From assembly GCF_021228295.1 (NCBI RefSeq), contig NZ_JAJQPD010000012.1:1-64000 (forward strand): a stretch of 64,000 bases of DNA, in the 5' to 3' direction. A program made the position numbers and the translations under genes. Below, piece after piece: positions 45,018 to 56,385 of the stretch. The DNA is from Agromyces humatus. GTDB taxonomy: Bacteria > Actinomycetota > Actinomycetes > Actinomycetales > Microbacteriaceae. Positions within the stretch are counted from its first letter, which is position 1; each line of letters begins with the position of its first letter. The notes below the pieces were generated by a model. It ran no database searches. It had not been told where the DNA came from and saw only the letters and a program-made list of their open reading frames with translations.

Positions 45018-45764
45018 ATGCCACACACCCTCGTGCTGCTCCGTCACGGCAACAGCGAATGGAACCAGAAGAACCTGTTCACCGGTTGGGTCGACGTCAG
45101 GCTCTCCGAGCTCGGCGAGACCGAAGCCGCCCGCGCGGGCGAGCTGCTGCGCGAGTCGGGGCTCCTTCCCGACGTGCAGCACACCTCGGTGCTCACCCGC
45201 GCCATCCAGACCGCGAACATCGCCCTCGACGTCGCCGATCGCGCGTGGATCGACGTGCGTCGCTCGTGGCGGCTGAACGAGCGCCACTACGGCGCGCTGC
45301 AGGGTCTCGACAAGGCCGAGACGCTCGAGAAGTACGGTCCCGAGCAGTTCCAGCTCTGGCGCCGCTCGTTCGACGTGCCGCCGCCCGTGCTGGCCGACGA
45401 CGCCGAGTGGTCGCAGGTCGGCGACCCGCGCTACGCGAACCTCGCCGATGGTGAACTGCCGCGCACCGAGTGCCTGAAAGACGTCATCGCGCGCATGCTG
45501 CCCTACTGGGAGTCCGACATCATCCCCGACCTCGCCGCCGGCAAGGTCGTGCTCGTCACCGCCCACGGCAACTCGCTGCGCGCGCTCGTGAAGCACCTCG
45601 ACGGCATCAGCGACGACGAGATCGCCGAGCTCAACATCCCCACGGGCATCCCCCTCGTGTACCGCCTCGACGACGACTTCATGCCCATCGGCGCGGGGGA
45701 GTACCTCGACCCCGAGGCCGCCGCGGCGGGTGCCGCGGCCGTCGCCGCACAGGGCGCCAAGTAG
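45018..45764 (+). CDS. gpmA: 2,3-bisphosphoglycerate-dependent phosphoglycerate mutase
   Basis: 248 residues. Glycolytic enzyme that moves the phosphate of 3-phosphoglycerate to position 2. [18 protein letters not shown] holds the phospho-His10; [24 protein letters not shown] and [23 protein letters not shown] carry the other catalytic residues. TAGGCT (45006-45011) lies six bases before the ATG, indicating a leaderless mRNA. A strong bidirectional terminator separates it from phoU. Confidence 0.97.
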   Translation: MPHTLVLLRHGNSEWNQKNLFTGWVDVRLSELGETEAARAGELLRESGLLPDVQHTSVLTRAIQTANIALDVADRAWIDVRRSWRLNERHYGALQGLDKAETLEKYGPEQFQLWRRSFDVPPPVLADDAEWSQVGDPRYANLADGELPRTECLKDVIARMLPYWESDIIPDLAAGKVVLVTAHGNSLRALVKHLDGISDDEIAELNIPTGIPLVYRLDDDFMPIGAGEYLDPEAAAAGAAAVAAQGAK

Positions 45765-45771
45765 CCCGAGC

Positions 45772-45814
45772 ACGACCGAGGGCGAGGGATCGATGATCCC
45801 TCGCCCTCGGTCGT
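45772..45814. terminator. Bidirectional terminator between gpmA and phoU
   Basis: Two 20-nt arms (45772-45791 and 45795-45814) pair perfectly around a three-base loop. It begins just past the gpmA stop and lies seven bases from the phoU stop on the opposite strand, so it can end both transcripts. Confidence 0.9.
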
Positions 45815-45821
45815 TCCCGCG

Positions 45822-46481
45822 TCAGCTCGCGGACTTCTCGGGATCCCAGTCGCCGGTCACGAGGTACTGCACCTTCTTGGCGATCGACACCGCGTGGTCG
45901 GCGAAGCGCTCGTGGTATCGGCTCGCGAGCGTGGCGTCGACCGTGTCGACGGCCTGGCCCTTCCAGGTCTCGCCGAGCACCTTGTCGAACACCACGAGAT
46001 GCAGCGCGTCGACCTTGTCGTCGTCGTTGCGGATCTCTTCAGCGAGCTGCGCGTCTTCGGTGCGCAGCAGCTCGACGAGCTTGCGCGCGATCTCGACGTC
46101 GAGCTGGCCCATCTCGGCGAACGTCGAGCGCAGCGACTTGGGCACGACCTTGTCGGGGAAGCGGTAGCGAGCGAGCTGCGCGATGTGGGTGGACATGTCG
46201 CCCATGCGCTCGAGCGAGGCGCTGATGCGCAATGCGCTCACGACGATGCGCAGGTCGCGGGCGACCGGCTGCTGGCGGGCGAGGATCGTGATGGCGAGCT
46301 CGTCGAGTGCGACGGTGCGCTGGTCGATGAAGTTGTCGCTGGCGATCACCTCTTCAGCCAGGCTCACCTCGGACTTGTGGAACGCGCGCGTGGCCTTGTC
46401 GATCGACTCGGCGACGAGTTCGGCGAGCTCCACCAGTCGGTCCTGAACCTCGGCCAGCTCCTGCTGGAACACCTCACGCAT
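45822..46481 (-). CDS. phoU: Phosphate signalling protein PhoU
   Basis: 219 residues of two PhoU three-helix bundles. MREVFQQELAEVQDRLVELAELVAESIDKATRAF begins the first; RDLRIVVSALRISASLERMGDMSTHIAQLAR and a later TLASRYHERFADHAVSIAKKVQYLVTG carry the conserved E/DxxxD metal-binding motifs of each repeat. PhoU links the Pst transporter to the SenX3 kinase and keeps it off at high phosphate. ATG 46481 excludes a very unlikely upstream extension. It is divergent from senX3, with PHO-type repeats between. Confidence 0.96.
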   Translation of the reverse strand: MREVFQQELAEVQDRLVELAELVAESIDKATRAFHKSEVSLAEEVIASDNFIDQRTVALDELAITILARQQPVARDLRIVVSALRISASLERMGDMSTHIAQLARYRFPDKVVPKSLRSTFAEMGQLDVEIARKLVELLRTEDAQLAEEIRNDDDKVDALHLVVFDKVLGETWKGQAVDTVDATLASRYHERFADHAVSIAKKVQYLVTGDWDPEKSAS

Positions 46482-46565
46482 GTACGAATCCTTGTCTCTC
46501 GGAGTCTCGCGCAGCGAGCGCGGGACGGAAGGGCACTGCGGCCCCGGGACATCCTCCCGGCGGCA

Positions 46566-46594
46566 GGTGAACAGCAGGTGCCCGGAGGCTGAAC
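46566..46594. promoter_or_regulatory. Three 11-bp-spaced PHO repeats between phoU and senX3
   Basis: GGTGAAC (46566-46572), GGTGCCC (46577-46583) and GCTGAAC (46588-46594) repeat at exactly 11-bp spacing. The first matches the reverse of GTTCACC fully, and the other two diverge at one or two bases. The position in the divergent phoU/senX3 gap suggests RegX3 autoregulation. Confidence 0.6.
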
Positions 46595-46665
46595 ACCCAC
46601 TAACGTACCGCCGCACAGGCGGACAATGGCCGAGGCGGCGTGATCGGCTGGTTAGTCTTGAACGC

Positions 46666-47940
46666 ATGGACTCCACGTGGCTGGTGCTCACCGCGCTTGC
46701 CTTCGGCCTCTTCCTGGGCGCCGCATTCATGATCGTGCTGCACATGGCCGAACGCCGCGGAGCCAGCGCGGCGAAGGTCGTCGCGCCGACGATTCCCGAC
46801 GGGGTCGACCAGGTGCTCGATGTCATGGAGTCCGCCGGAGTCGTGCTCGATCCGTCGAACAACGTGCTGCGCGCCTCGCCGGGGGCCGTCGCCATGGGGC
46901 TCGTGCGCAACCAGCAGCTCGTGCACCCCGAGCTGCTCGACATCGTCGCATCGGTGCGCCGCACGGGCGAACCGATCGTCGGCGAGGAGTACATCGTCTC
47001 CCGGGGGCCGTTCGCCGACACCCCCTTGCGGCTGCGCGTGCGCTCGGCGCGCCTCGGCACCCGATTCGTGCTGCTCCTCGCCGAGGATCGCACCGAGTCG
47101 TTCCGGCTCGATGAGGTGCGACGCGACTTCGTCGCGAACATCAGCCACGAGCTGAAGACCCCGATCGCCTCGGTCAGCCTGCTGGCCGAGGCGATCGACC
47201 AGGCTGCCGACGAACCCGACCAGGTGCGGCGCTTCGCCGGCCGTCTCTCAGTCGAGGCCGGCCGGCTCGCGCACATCACGAGCGAGGTCATCGAGCTGTC
47301 CCGGCTGCAGGCGCGCGGGGCGTTGCGCACCGATGTGCTGCTCGGGGTCGACGAGATCGTGGCGGCGGCCGTCGAGCAGAACCGGGTCGTCGCGACGGCG
47401 AAGGGCGTCGAGGTCGCGGTCCGGGCATCGTCGAACGCCGAGGTGTACGGCGACCGGTCGTTGCTGATCGTCGCGGTGCACAACCTCATCGCGAACGCGA
47501 TCGCCTACTCCAGCGAAGGCGGCCGTGTCGGCGTGGGCACGAAGATCGTCGACGGGGCCGTCGAGATCGCGGTCACCGACCAGGGCATCGGCATCGAGTC
47601 CGATGAACTCGAGCGGGTGTTCGAGCGGTTCTACCGCATCGACCAGGCGCGTGCGCGCAACACCGGCGGTTCGGGCCTCGGGCTCAGCATCGTCAAGCAC
47701 ACGGTGCAGAACCACGGCGGCGACGTGAGAGTGTGGTCGCAGCCCGGCAGGGGATCGACGTTCATGATCCGGCTCCCGCTCGCGGAACCGCCCATCGAGG
47801 CGTCCGAATCGGCCGACCCGGCCGGTTCGGCCGGGCCACCGGCCGAACCCGGTGCCGCCGCCGCTCCGCCACTTGCCGCATCGCGCGGCACCAGACGCGC
47901 TGCGAACCTCGCAGCATCCGAACCAGGAGACCGTACGTGA
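46666..47940 (+). CDS. senX3: Sensor histidine kinase SenX3 (phosphate)
   Basis: 424 residues. A single N-terminal helix (1-26) and a PAS-like region (about 45-140) lead to HisKA with DFVANISHELKTPIASVSLLAEAI, His161 being phosphorylated, and HATPase_c with NLIANAIAYSSEGG, VTDQGIGIESDELERVFERFYRIDQARARNTGGSGLGLSIVKHTVQNHGG. This matches SenX3/PhoR-type kinases. An unusual Ala/Pro-rich tail of about 50 residues follows. TAGTCT (46653-46658) lies seven bases before the ATG. The stop overlaps regX3 by GTGA. Confidence 0.95.
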   Translation: MDSTWLVLTALAFGLFLGAAFMIVLHMAERRGASAAKVVAPTIPDGVDQVLDVMESAGVVLDPSNNVLRASPGAVAMGLVRNQQLVHPELLDIVASVRRTGEPIVGEEYIVSRGPFADTPLRLRVRSARLGTRFVLLLAEDRTESFRLDEVRRDFVANISHELKTPIASVSLLAEAIDQAADEPDQVRRFAGRLSVEAGRLAHITSEVIELSRLQARGALRTDVLLGVDEIVAAAVEQNRVVATAKGVEVAVRASSNAEVYGDRSLLIVAVHNLIANAIAYSSEGGRVGVGTKIVDGAVEIAVTDQGIGIESDELERVFERFYRIDQARARNTGGSGLGLSIVKHTVQNHGGDVRVWSQPGRGSTFMIRLPLAEPPIEASESADPAGSAGPPAEPGAAAAPPLAASRGTRRAANLAASEPGDRT

Positions 47941-48617
47941 CTCGAATCCTGCTCGTCGAAGACGAGATCGCACTGAGCGACCCCCTGAGCTTCCTGCTCG
48001 AGCGCGAGGGGTACGAGGTGGAGGTCGCCGCCGACGGCCCCGCGGCGATCGCCGCGTTCGACCAGACCGAGCCCGACATCATGCTGCTCGACCTCATGCT
48101 GCCCGGCCTGCCGGGCACCGAGGTCTGCCGCGAGATCCGCTCGCGCTCGACGGTGCCGATCATCATGCTCACGGCGAAGGACTCCGAGATCGACATCGTC
48201 GTGGGCCTCGAGCTCGGCGCCGACGACTACGTCACGAAGCCGTACTCCACGCGCGAGCTCCTCGCCCGCATCCGCGCGGTGCTGCGGCGGCGCACCGAGA
48301 TCGACGACTACGACGAGGCGATCCTCGAGGGCGGTCGGGTGCGCATGGACGTCGACCGGCACACCGTCGAGGTCGACGGCACGGCGGTGCCCATGCCGCT
48401 CAAGGAATTCGAGTTGCTCGAACTGCTCATGCGCAACCCCGGTCGCGTGCTCACGCGCGGCCAGCTCATCGACCGGGTGTGGGGTTCCGACTACTTCGGC
48501 GACACGAAGACGCTCGACGTGCACATCAAGCGCATCCGGTCGAAGATCGAGCAGCAGCCCTCCGAGCCCGTACAGCTCGTCACCGTGCGCGGGCTCGGCT
48601 ATCGCTTCGAGGCCTGA
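47937..48617 (+). CDS. regX3: Response regulator RegX3
   Basis: 226 residues. Receiver: VEDEIALSD, Asp52 in [55 protein letters not shown]. OmpR-type winged helix: [71 protein letters not shown]. It should activate pst, phoU-associated and related genes at low phosphate via PHO boxes. GTG start overlaps the senX3 stop. A perfect palindromic terminator follows. Confidence 0.96.
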   Translation: MTRILLVEDEIALSDPLSFLLEREGYEVEVAADGPAAIAAFDQTEPDIMLLDLMLPGLPGTEVCREIRSRSTVPIIMLTAKDSEIDIVVGLELGADDYVTKPYSTRELLARIRAVLRRRTEIDDYDEAILEGGRVRMDVDRHTVEVDGTAVPMPLKEFELLELLMRNPGRVLTRGQLIDRVWGSDYFGDTKTLDVHIKRIRSKIEQQPSEPVQLVTVRGLGYRFEA

Positions 48618-48646
48618 TCCCTCGGAGTGCACGAGGCCCGCAGCGA

Positions 48647-48682
48647 CGAATGAGCGGATGCCCCGGGGCATCCGCTCATTCG
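48647..48682. terminator. Perfect 36-base palindrome after regX3
   Basis: Two 18-base arms meet with no extra loop, around a GCGGATGCCCC core. It lies 30 bp past regX3 and ends 38 bp before the lipoprotein gene on the other strand. The core resembles the terminator at 102-133. Confidence 0.8.
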
Positions 48683-48720
48683 TTCGTTCCGTGCCGGCGC
48701 CGGGTCGGCGCCGCCGTGCG

Positions 48721-49200
48721 TCAGGGGGCCAGGCCGGAGTACTCGGGCAGGCGGCTGTCGAGCACCGGCACGCCGATCTCGATGCCCTCGGCCGAGCCGT
48801 ACTGGAAGTAGAGGTCGACGAGTCCGCCGGGCTGCGTGTCGATGCCCTCGAGCAGGATGGGGTCGAGGACGTCGATGCCCTCGACGTCGGCGGCGCCGAG
48901 GCCCACGGTGGAGCCCGCTGCGACCTCGATCGTCTGCGTGTCGCCGCTGGCGACGAGCTGCACGTCGAGCTCGACGTCGTCTTCGCCGTTGTTGACGACG
49001 GTGAGCACGAGGTTGCCCTCGTCGCCGTCGTCGCTCACGACGAGGATGTTGCGCAGGTCGAGATCGCCGACATCGGCGGCGACCCCGTCGCTCGCATCGT
49101 AGGGCTCGGTCGTCGCCTGATAGGTGAGCATCGCGCAACCGCTCGCGCCGAGCGCGATGCCGAGAGCGAGAGCAGCGGATGCCGCGAGACGCGCCTTCAC
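48721..49200 (-). CDS. Small secreted lipoprotein, function unknown
   Basis: 159 residues. [20 protein letters not shown] ends in GC, a lipobox with Cys about 22. The mature part is an Ig-like beta domain: [50 protein letters not shown] and a C-terminal [19 protein letters not shown]. The pattern of a conserved NNG turn and a late tail looks like periplasmic copper-chaperone-type folds, but no metal ligands are obvious. GTG 49200 follows GGAGG. It diverges from carD. Confidence 0.8.
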   Translation of the reverse strand: MKARLAASAALALGIALGASGCAMLTYQATTEPYDASDGVAADVGDLDLRNILVVSDDGDEGNLVLTVVNNGEDDVELDVQLVASGDTQTIEVAAGSTVGLGAADVEGIDVLDPILLEGIDTQPGGLVDLYFQYGSAEGIEIGVPVLDSRLPEYSGLAP

Positions 49201-49359
49201 AGAACCTCCAAGAGCGAGCGGGCGCACGGCCGTTTCGGCGCGCGCGAGGAATCGAATCCGAGCATATCGTACGGTCGCGGCGGCGATGCGAGGGGGAGGC
49301 GGAACCTTAGCACGATCCCGAATGTGATATCCTGTGAGTTGCCGAAAGGACACATATTC

Positions 49360-49842
49360 ATGCTTTTTGAGGTTGGCGAAACCGTCGTTTACCCCCACCA
49401 CGGTGCCGCAACGATCACCGAGGTGAAGAAACGGATCATCAAAGGTGAAGAGAAGCTCTACCTCAAGCTGAACGTCACGCAGGGCGACCTCGTCATCGAG
49501 GTCCCGGCCGAGAACGTCGACCTCGTCGGCGTGCGTGACGTCATCGGAAAAGAAGGCCTCGACAAGGTCTTCGAGGTGTTGCGCGCCCCTTTCACCGAAG
49601 AGCCGACCAACTGGTCGCGTCGCTACAAGGCGAACCTCGAGAAGCTCGCCTCGGGCGACGTGATCAAGGTTTCCGAGGTCGTCCGCGACCTCTGGCGTCG
49701 TGATCAGGACCGCGGGCTCTCGGCCGGCGAGAAGCGCATGCTCGCGAAGGCACGTCAGATCCTCATCTCCGAGCTCGCGCTCGCAGAGAAGACCGACGAA
49801 GAGGCGGCCTCGACCGTGCTCGACGAGGTGCTCGCCTCGTAG
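49360..49842 (+). CDS. carD: CarD-family RNA polymerase-binding transcription factor
   Basis: 160 residues. The N-terminal Tudor-like RNA-polymerase interaction domain (about 1-55: [43 protein letters not shown]) is followed by an alpha-helical DNA-binding domain with [52 protein letters not shown]. The Trp in RDLWRR wedges into the minor groove at open promoters. It is essential and widely activating in mycobacteria. The ATG follows GAAAGGA at good spacing; a TATCCT -10 candidate is at 49328-49333. Confidence 0.97.
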   Translation: MLFEVGETVVYPHHGAATITEVKKRIIKGEEKLYLKLNVTQGDLVIEVPAENVDLVGVRDVIGKEGLDKVFEVLRAPFTEEPTNWSRRYKANLEKLASGDVIKVSEVVRDLWRRDQDRGLSAGEKRMLAKARQILISELALAEKTDEEAASTVLDEVLAS

Positions 49843-49900
49843 CCTTCCGCGCGTCGAGTAGCTGCAGGCCGCGTCTCGCGGTCAGCGCTACGCTCGTGGG

Positions 49901-51091
49901 ATGAGCACGCCCACGATCGCCGTCGTCATCGTCGCGGCCGGAAGCGGCACGCGCCTCGGGTACGACGAGCCGAAGGCGTTCGTGCCGCTCGGCGACGGCA
50001 CCGTGCTGTCGACGGCCGTCGCCGGCGCGCTCGGAATGGCGTCGGCGCCGCACCTCGTGCTCGTCGTTCCCGACGACCGGGTCGACACGACCCGGTCGTC
50101 GTTCGAGCCCGTCGTGGCCGCGGCATCCGCCGCCCTCGACGTCGTCTCGGGCGGCGACACCCGACAGCAGTCGGTCTCGCGCGGACTCGCGGTGCTGCCG
50201 CCCGGCATCGACACGGTGCTCGTCCACGACGCCGCTCGAGCGCTCACGCCGAGCCTCGTGTTCGACGAGGTCGCCGCAGCCGTGCATGCACGCAACCGCG
50301 GCGTCGTTCCCGCCCTCGACGTCGTCGACACCATCAAGCGCGTCGGGGTCGACGGCAGCGTCGTCGAGACCGTCGACCGGTCGCAGTTGCGCGCGGTGCA
50401 GACGCCCCAGGGCTTTCCCCGCAGGGCGCTCGACCATGCCTACGCCACGGCGCGCGCCGAGTTCACCGACGATGCGGCGCTCGTCCAATCGGCCGGGCTC
50501 GCGGTCGATGTCGTGCCGGGCGACGTCCGGGCGTTCAAGATCACGGTGCCGGCCGACCTGCGCCGCGCCGAGCAGCTCGTTGCGGAACGCACCCGGCCGA
50601 CCGGCCGGCACGACGCTCCGGTGCCGCGCATCGGCACGGGTACCGACGTGCACGCCTTCGCCGCCGACGCCGGTGTCGCGCTCTGGCTGGCGGGCCTGCA
50701 CTGGCCCGGCGAGCGCGGGCTCTCGGGGCACAGCGACGGCGACGCCGCCGCGCACGCGATCTGCGACGCCCTGCTCGCGGCTGCGGGGCTCGGCGACGTC
50801 GGCCGGGTCTTCGGCACCGACGACCCTCGATTCGACGGCGCCCACGGCGAGGTCTTCCTCACCGAGACGAAACGCCTGGTCGAGGCATCCGGATTCTCGA
50901 TCGGCAACGTGACCGTGCAGATCGTCGGCAACCGGCCGAAGCTCTCCCCTCGGCGAGCCGAGGCCGAGGCGCTGCTTTCGCGGGTGCTCGGCGCGCCCGT
51001 GAGCGTGAGCGCGACGACGAGCGACGCACTCGGCTTCACCGGCCGCGGCGAGGGTGTCGCGGCGATCGCAACGGCCCTCCTCATCCCCTGA
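49901..51091 (+). CDS. ispDF: IspDF fusion: MEP cytidylyltransferase and MECDP synthase
   Basis: 396 residues. The N part (about 1-230) is Isp[62 protein letters not shown]. The C part (about 243-396) is Isp[74 protein letters not shown], and [23 protein letters not shown]. Zn ligands Asp and His are in TDVHAF. It performs the third and fifth steps of the MEP isoprenoid pathway. TACGCT (49889-49894) lies six bases before the ATG. Confidence 0.96.
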   Translation: MSTPTIAVVIVAAGSGTRLGYDEPKAFVPLGDGTVLSTAVAGALGMASAPHLVLVVPDDRVDTTRSSFEPVVAAASAALDVVSGGDTRQQSVSRGLAVLPPGIDTVLVHDAARALTPSLVFDEVAAAVHARNRGVVPALDVVDTIKRVGVDGSVVETVDRSQLRAVQTPQGFPRRALDHAYATARAEFTDDAALVQSAGLAVDVVPGDVRAFKITVPADLRRAEQLVAERTRPTGRHDAPVPRIGTGTDVHAFAADAGVALWLAGLHWPGERGLSGHSDGDAAAHAICDALLAAAGLGDVGRVFGTDDPRFDGAHGEVFLTETKRLVEASGFSIGNVTVQIVGNRPKLSPRRAEAEALLSRVLGAPVSVSATTSDALGFTGRGEGVAAIATALLIP

Positions 51092-51138
51092 ACGAACAGC
51101 ACAGCGGAACGGGGGCAACGCGCCGGTAGGCTTGGCGG

Positions 51139-52551
51139 GTGACCGTGCGAATCTACGACTCGAAGGCCCAGGCCCTGCGTGACTTCGTGCCCCTTCGCGA
51201 GGGGCACGTCGGCATGTACGTCTGCGGGCCGACGGTGCAGTCGAGCCCGCACATCGGACATCTGCGCAGCGCCCTCGTCTACGACATCATGCGGCGCTGG
51301 TTCGCGTATCGCGGCAACGATGTCGCGTTCATCCGCAACGTGACCGACATCGACGACAAGATCCTCAACGCGGCGGGCGACGAGCAGTGGTACTCGCTCG
51401 CATATCGCGTCGAGCTCGAGTTCACGGCGGCGTATGCCTCGCTCGGCATCCTGGCCCCGACCTACGAGCCGCGCGCGACGGCGAGCGTACAGCAGATGCA
51501 GGAGCTCATCGCTCGGCTCATCGAGCGCGGACACGCGTATCCCGCGCCCGACGGCTCGGGCGACGTGTACTTCGACACGTCGAGCTGGCCCTCCTACGGC
51601 GAGCTCACCCGCCAGTCCCGCGACAAGATGGAAGCCGCCGCCGACGCCGATCCGCGCGGCAAGCGCGACCCGCGCGACTTCGCGCTCTGGAAGGGGCACA
51701 AGCCGGCAGAGCCCGAGTCGTCGAGCTGGCACTCGCCCTGGGGCTCCGGGCGGCCCGGCTGGCACATCGAGTGCTCGGCGATGGCCGCGCGCTACCTCGG
51801 CACCGAGTTCGACATCCACGGCGGCGGGCTCGACCTGCGGTTCCCGCACCACGAGAACGAGCTCGCCCAGTCGACCGCGGCCGGAGACGGCTTCGCACGG
51901 TACTGGGTGCACAACGGGCTCGTGAACATCGGCGGGCAGAAGATGTCGAAGTCGCTCGGCAATTCGGTCTACGCGGCCGAGCTGTTCGGCATCGCCTCCC
52001 CGCTCGCGGTGCGCTACCTGCTCGGGGGAGCGCACTATCGATCGACGCTCGACTACGCACCGAGCTCGCTCGCCGAGGCGGAGGCGACCGTCGACCGCAT
52101 CCGCGGCTTCCTCGAGCGGGTCGAGCGCCGGCTCGCCGGCACCCGGTACTCGGGTGTGGGCAGCCCGGTGATCCCCGATTTCTTCGCCGAAGCGATGGAT
52201 GACGATTTCGGCGTGCCCCAGGCACTCGCCGTGCTGCACGACACCGTGCGTTCGGGCAACCAATCGCTCGACGACGAGGAGTTGCACCGTGCCGCCGTCG
52301 CGCACGGCCAGGTGGTCGCCATGGTCGAGGTGCTCGGCATCGACCCCCGCGACCCGCACTGGTCGGCGGGCGACTCGGGACCCGCGACATCCGCGCTCGA
52401 CGCCCTCGTCACACGCCTCATCGAAGACCGCCAGACCGCACGCGAGTCGCGGGACTACGCCGCGGCCGATCGCATCCGCGCCGAGCTCGCTGCTGCGGGC
52501 ATCACCATCGAAGACAGCCAGACCGGCACGCATTGGAGCTTGGGATCATGA
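51139..52551 (+). CDS. cysS: Cysteinyl-tRNA synthetase
   Basis: 470 residues. Class I synthetase: HIGH motif as PHIGH (residues 37-41) in [23 protein letters not shown] motif in [15 protein letters not shown], Zn-ligand Cys in [15 protein letters not shown] and the following [21 protein letters not shown]. The C-terminal anticodon-binding helices follow. GTG start at 51139 lies six bases after TAGGCT (51127-51132), a leaderless pattern. The stop overlaps rlmB (ATGA). Confidence 0.97.
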   Translation: MTVRIYDSKAQALRDFVPLREGHVGMYVCGPTVQSSPHIGHLRSALVYDIMRRWFAYRGNDVAFIRNVTDIDDKILNAAGDEQWYSLAYRVELEFTAAYASLGILAPTYEPRATASVQQMQELIARLIERGHAYPAPDGSGDVYFDTSSWPSYGELTRQSRDKMEAAADADPRGKRDPRDFALWKGHKPAEPESSSWHSPWGSGRPGWHIECSAMAARYLGTEFDIHGGGLDLRFPHHENELAQSTAAGDGFARYWVHNGLVNIGGQKMSKSLGNSVYAAELFGIASPLAVRYLLGGAHYRSTLDYAPSSLAEAEATVDRIRGFLERVERRLAGTRYSGVGSPVIPDFFAEAMDDDFGVPQALAVLHDTVRSGNQSLDDEELHRAAVAHGQVVAMVEVLGIDPRDPHWSAGDSGPATSALDALVTRLIEDRQTARESRDYAAADRIRAELAAAGITIEDSQTGTHWSLGS

Positions 52552-53591
52552 AGGGCAGCAGCGGCAAGTCGCGCGCCGGGGCAGTACGCAAGGCGAAGAA
52601 CAAGCAGGTCGGCTCGGGCGGCCAGGGGCGCCAGGCGCTCGAGGGCAAGGGGCCCACGCCGAAGGCCGAAGACCGAGCCTGGCACCCCGCAGGCAAGCGC
52701 AAGGCCGCACAAGACCGCTATACCGCCGCAGGCGGCAAGGGCAGGGGCGCGGGCAAGGTCGCGGGCCAGGGTGCCCGTGCCGGCGCACCGCGCGGTGCCT
52801 CGGGTGCGGCACGCCGCTCGAAGTCGGGCGACGAGTCCGAGATCGTGACCGGTCGCAACTCGGTCGTCGAGGCGCTGCGCGCGCGCATCCCCGCGTCGAC
52901 CCTCTACATCGCGGCGCGCGTCGAGATGGACGACCGGGTGAAAGAGGCGATGAAGCTCGCCAACAACCGCGGCATTCCCATGCTCGAGGTCATGCGCCCC
53001 GAGCTCGACCGGCTCGCCGGCCACGACGCGGTGCACCAGGGCATCGCCCTCAAGGTGCCGCCGTACGAGTACGCGCACCCGATCGAGATGCTCGACGAGG
53101 TGCTCGCACGAGACATGACACCGCTGCTGGTGGCACTCGACGGCATCACCGACCCTCGCAACCTCGGTGCGATCCTGCGTTCGACGGGGGCGTTCGGGGG
53201 CCAAGGCGTCATCGTGCCGCAGCGCCGCTCGGTGGGCGTCAACGCCGCAGCCTGGAAGACCTCGGCGGGTGCGGCCGCGCGCATCCCCGTGGCCATGGCG
53301 CCGAACCTCACCCAGACGCTGAAGGCACTCAAGGAGCGCGGCGTCTTCGTGCTCGGGCTCGACGGCGACGGCGAGGTCTCGCTGCCGGGCCTGTCGTGGG
53401 CCGACCGGCCGATCGTCATCGTCGTCGGCAGTGAGGGCAAGGGCCTTTCGCGCCTCGTCGCCGAGACGTGCGACGCGATCGTGTCGATTCCGATCGAGGC
53501 CGCAACCGAGTCGCTGAACGCCGGCATCGCAGCATCCGTGACGCTCTACGAGATCTCGAAGCTGCGCGCCGAGGCGACGCCGGCCGAATAG
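52548..53591 (+). CDS. rlmB: 23S rRNA 2'-O-methyltransferase, TrmH/RlmB type, with basic extension
   Basis: 347 residues. The first ~105 are low-complexity and basic (Lys, Gly, Arg, Ala; for example KGRGAGKVAGQGARAGAPRG) and are typical of actinobacterial RlmB. The SpoU core has an L30-like N domain (EIVTGRNSVVEALRARI) and a trefoil-knot methylase with ALDGITDPRNLGAILRSTGAFGG, IVIVVGSEGKGLSRLV, and IPIEAATESLNAGIAASVTLYE. It probably methylates G2251 in the ribosomal peptidyl-transferase loop. The start overlaps the cysS stop. Confidence 0.93.
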   Translation: MKGSSGKSRAGAVRKAKNKQVGSGGQGRQALEGKGPTPKAEDRAWHPAGKRKAAQDRYTAAGGKGRGAGKVAGQGARAGAPRGASGAARRSKSGDESEIVTGRNSVVEALRARIPASTLYIAARVEMDDRVKEAMKLANNRGIPMLEVMRPELDRLAGHDAVHQGIALKVPPYEYAHPIEMLDEVLARDMTPLLVALDGITDPRNLGAILRSTGAFGGQGVIVPQRRSVGVNAAAWKTSAGAAARIPVAMAPNLTQTLKALKERGVFVLGLDGDGEVSLPGLSWADRPIVIVVGSEGKGLSRLVAETCDAIVSIPIEAATESLNAGIAASVTLYEISKLRAEATPAE

Positions 53592-53598
53592 CCGCGCC

Positions 53599-54921
53599 TC
53601 AGACCTTCAGTCGCCAGTCGTTCTCGTCGTCGGGGTCGATCGCGCTCATTGCAGCGGTCTCGGTCGGCACGACGTCGTCGAGCACGGCGCTGATCGAGCT
53701 CGTCACCGGGTCGATCACGGTCGCCTCGTCGCGGCGGTGCCGCAGCACCTCGTTGACGTACGAGGTCACCGCCTCGGCGAGCGGGATGTCGTGTCCGGCC
53801 TGCTGGGCCATGAACCAGCGGTGCTCGAGCAACTGGTGGAACACCTCGGCCGGCTCGAGCTTGCGGCGCAGGTCGAGTGGGATCGCCCGCACGACCGGCT
53901 CGAACACGCGCATGAGCCATTCGTGGGCGACCATCTCTTCATCGAGGTGGTCCTTGCCGTACGCCGCGCGATAGGAGTCGAGGTCGTTGAGCAGCCGACG
54001 GGCCTGGTTCTCACCCGCATCGAGGCCCGTGAGCCGCAGCAGGCGGCGTTGATGGTGTCCGGCGTCGACGACCTTCGGCTGGATGCGCACGCGCGTGCCG
54101 GTCTCGTCGGTCTTGATGGCGAGTTCCTCGATGTCGAAGCCGAGGTCGTTGAGGCGATTGACCCGCTCGTTGATGCGCCAGCGTTCGGCGGACGAGAAGA
54201 CCTCGGGGCCGGTGAGCTCGTCCCACAGGCTGCGGTACGCCTCGATGATGCCGTTCGAGATGTTCACCGGATCGAGCTCGTCGGCGACCTTGCCACCGGC
54301 CTCGAGATCGAGCAGCTCGCCGGCGATGTTGACGCGCGCGATCTCGAGGTCGTTCTCGCGCTGGCCGTCGGAGAGGCCGCCCTCGTAGAGCTTGCCCGTC
54401 TCGGCGTCGACGAGGTACGCGGCGAACGAGCCGGCGTCGCGCCGGAACAGGGTGTTCGACAGCGAGACATCGCCCCAGAAGAACCCCACGACGTGCAGTC
54501 GCACGAGCAGCACGGCGAGCGCGTCGACGAGTCGGGTCGCGGTGTCGGGTCGAAGCGTCTGCGAGAACAACGCCCGGTAGGGCAGTGAGAAACGCAGGTG
54601 CCGCGTGACGAGCACGGGCTTCAAGGCGTCGCCCTCGTCGTCGGTGCGGTTCGTGATCACGGCGACGGGATCGACGCACGGGATGTCGAGGCGCTGCAGG
54701 GCGCGCAGCATCTCGTATTCGCCCTTGGCCATCTCGGCCGTCGTCTCCTTGACGGCGACGACGTGCGACCCGAGGTGGGCGAAACGCACGAGGTGGCGCG
54801 AGATGCCCTTCGGGAGTGCGGCGATCGTCTCGCTGGGCCAGGCCTCGAGGGGGAGGTCCCACGGGAGGTCGAGGAGCGCTGGGTCGGTCAAAGCCGACGT
54901 GATCGAGAGTGAGCCGGTCAT
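53599..54921 (-). CDS. DUF4032 protein with kinase-like core
   Basis: 440 residues, cytoplasmic. The N half resembles lipopolysaccharide-kinase/APH folds: VVAVKETTAEMAKGEYEMLRAL (Lys and Glu of the N lobe) and HVVGFFWGDVSLSNTLFRRD...FAAYLVDAETG, with a GD..N...D catalytic pattern in which the usual His is Trp. The C half is DUF4032, with NRLNDLGFDIEELAI and HLDEEMVAHEWLMRVFEPVVRAIP. It may phosphorylate a small molecule. It is convergent to rlmB (seven bases apart) and downstream of the ABC ATPase gene. Confidence 0.8.
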   Translation of the reverse strand: MTGSLSITSALTDPALLDLPWDLPLEAWPSETIAALPKGISRHLVRFAHLGSHVVAVKETTAEMAKGEYEMLRALQRLDIPCVDPVAVITNRTDDEGDALKPVLVTRHLRFSLPYRALFSQTLRPDTATRLVDALAVLLVRLHVVGFFWGDVSLSNTLFRRDAGSFAAYLVDAETGKLYEGGLSDGQRENDLEIARVNIAGELLDLEAGGKVADELDPVNISNGIIEAYRSLWDELTGPEVFSSAERWRINERVNRLNDLGFDIEELAIKTDETGTRVRIQPKVVDAGHHQRRLLRLTGLDAGENQARRLLNDLDSYRAAYGKDHLDEEMVAHEWLMRVFEPVVRAIPLDLRRKLEPAEVFHQLLEHRWFMAQQAGHDIPLAEAVTSYVNEVLRHRRDEATVIDPVTSSISAVLDDVVPTETAAMSAIDPDDENDWRLKV

Positions 54922-54962
54922 CGAGGTTCAGCGTAGCCCTGGTTCATGTGGCGCAGAAACGG

Positions 54963-54999
54963 CGATGCCGGCCGGGCCGAGCGGCCCGACCGGCATCCG
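54963..54999 (-). terminator. Terminator of the ABC ATPase gene
   Basis: A hairpin with one bulged base: GATGCCGG and CCGGGCC on one side pair with GGCCCG and CCGGCATC on the other, around GAGC. It begins 15 bases past the MsmK-type gene stop and precedes the DUF4032 start. Confidence 0.75.
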
Positions 55000-55013
55000 T
55001 GTTCGGCGATGGC

Positions 55014-56114
<1,101 letters not shown>

Positions 56115-56385
56115 GGTTCTGTATCTCCTTCACCGGCAGGTACGTGCCGGACGATCCGTAGTGAATGGACTTGCGTCGACGCTGACGCCTCCTCAGTATC
56201 GCATGTGCGCGAGGGTGGTCCGCACCGTCGGCGGATGCCCCGGGGCCGCGGCCGTCGCGAGCGGGCCCGCGTGGGGACATCCGTGTTCAGCGTTCGTTTG
56301 GGGGATTCCCAGACGCCGTGCCTACTATCGTGTTTGCGTTCGCGTGCAGACACGCGCGCCCACACAGCGACCGGAGTGACCATCG

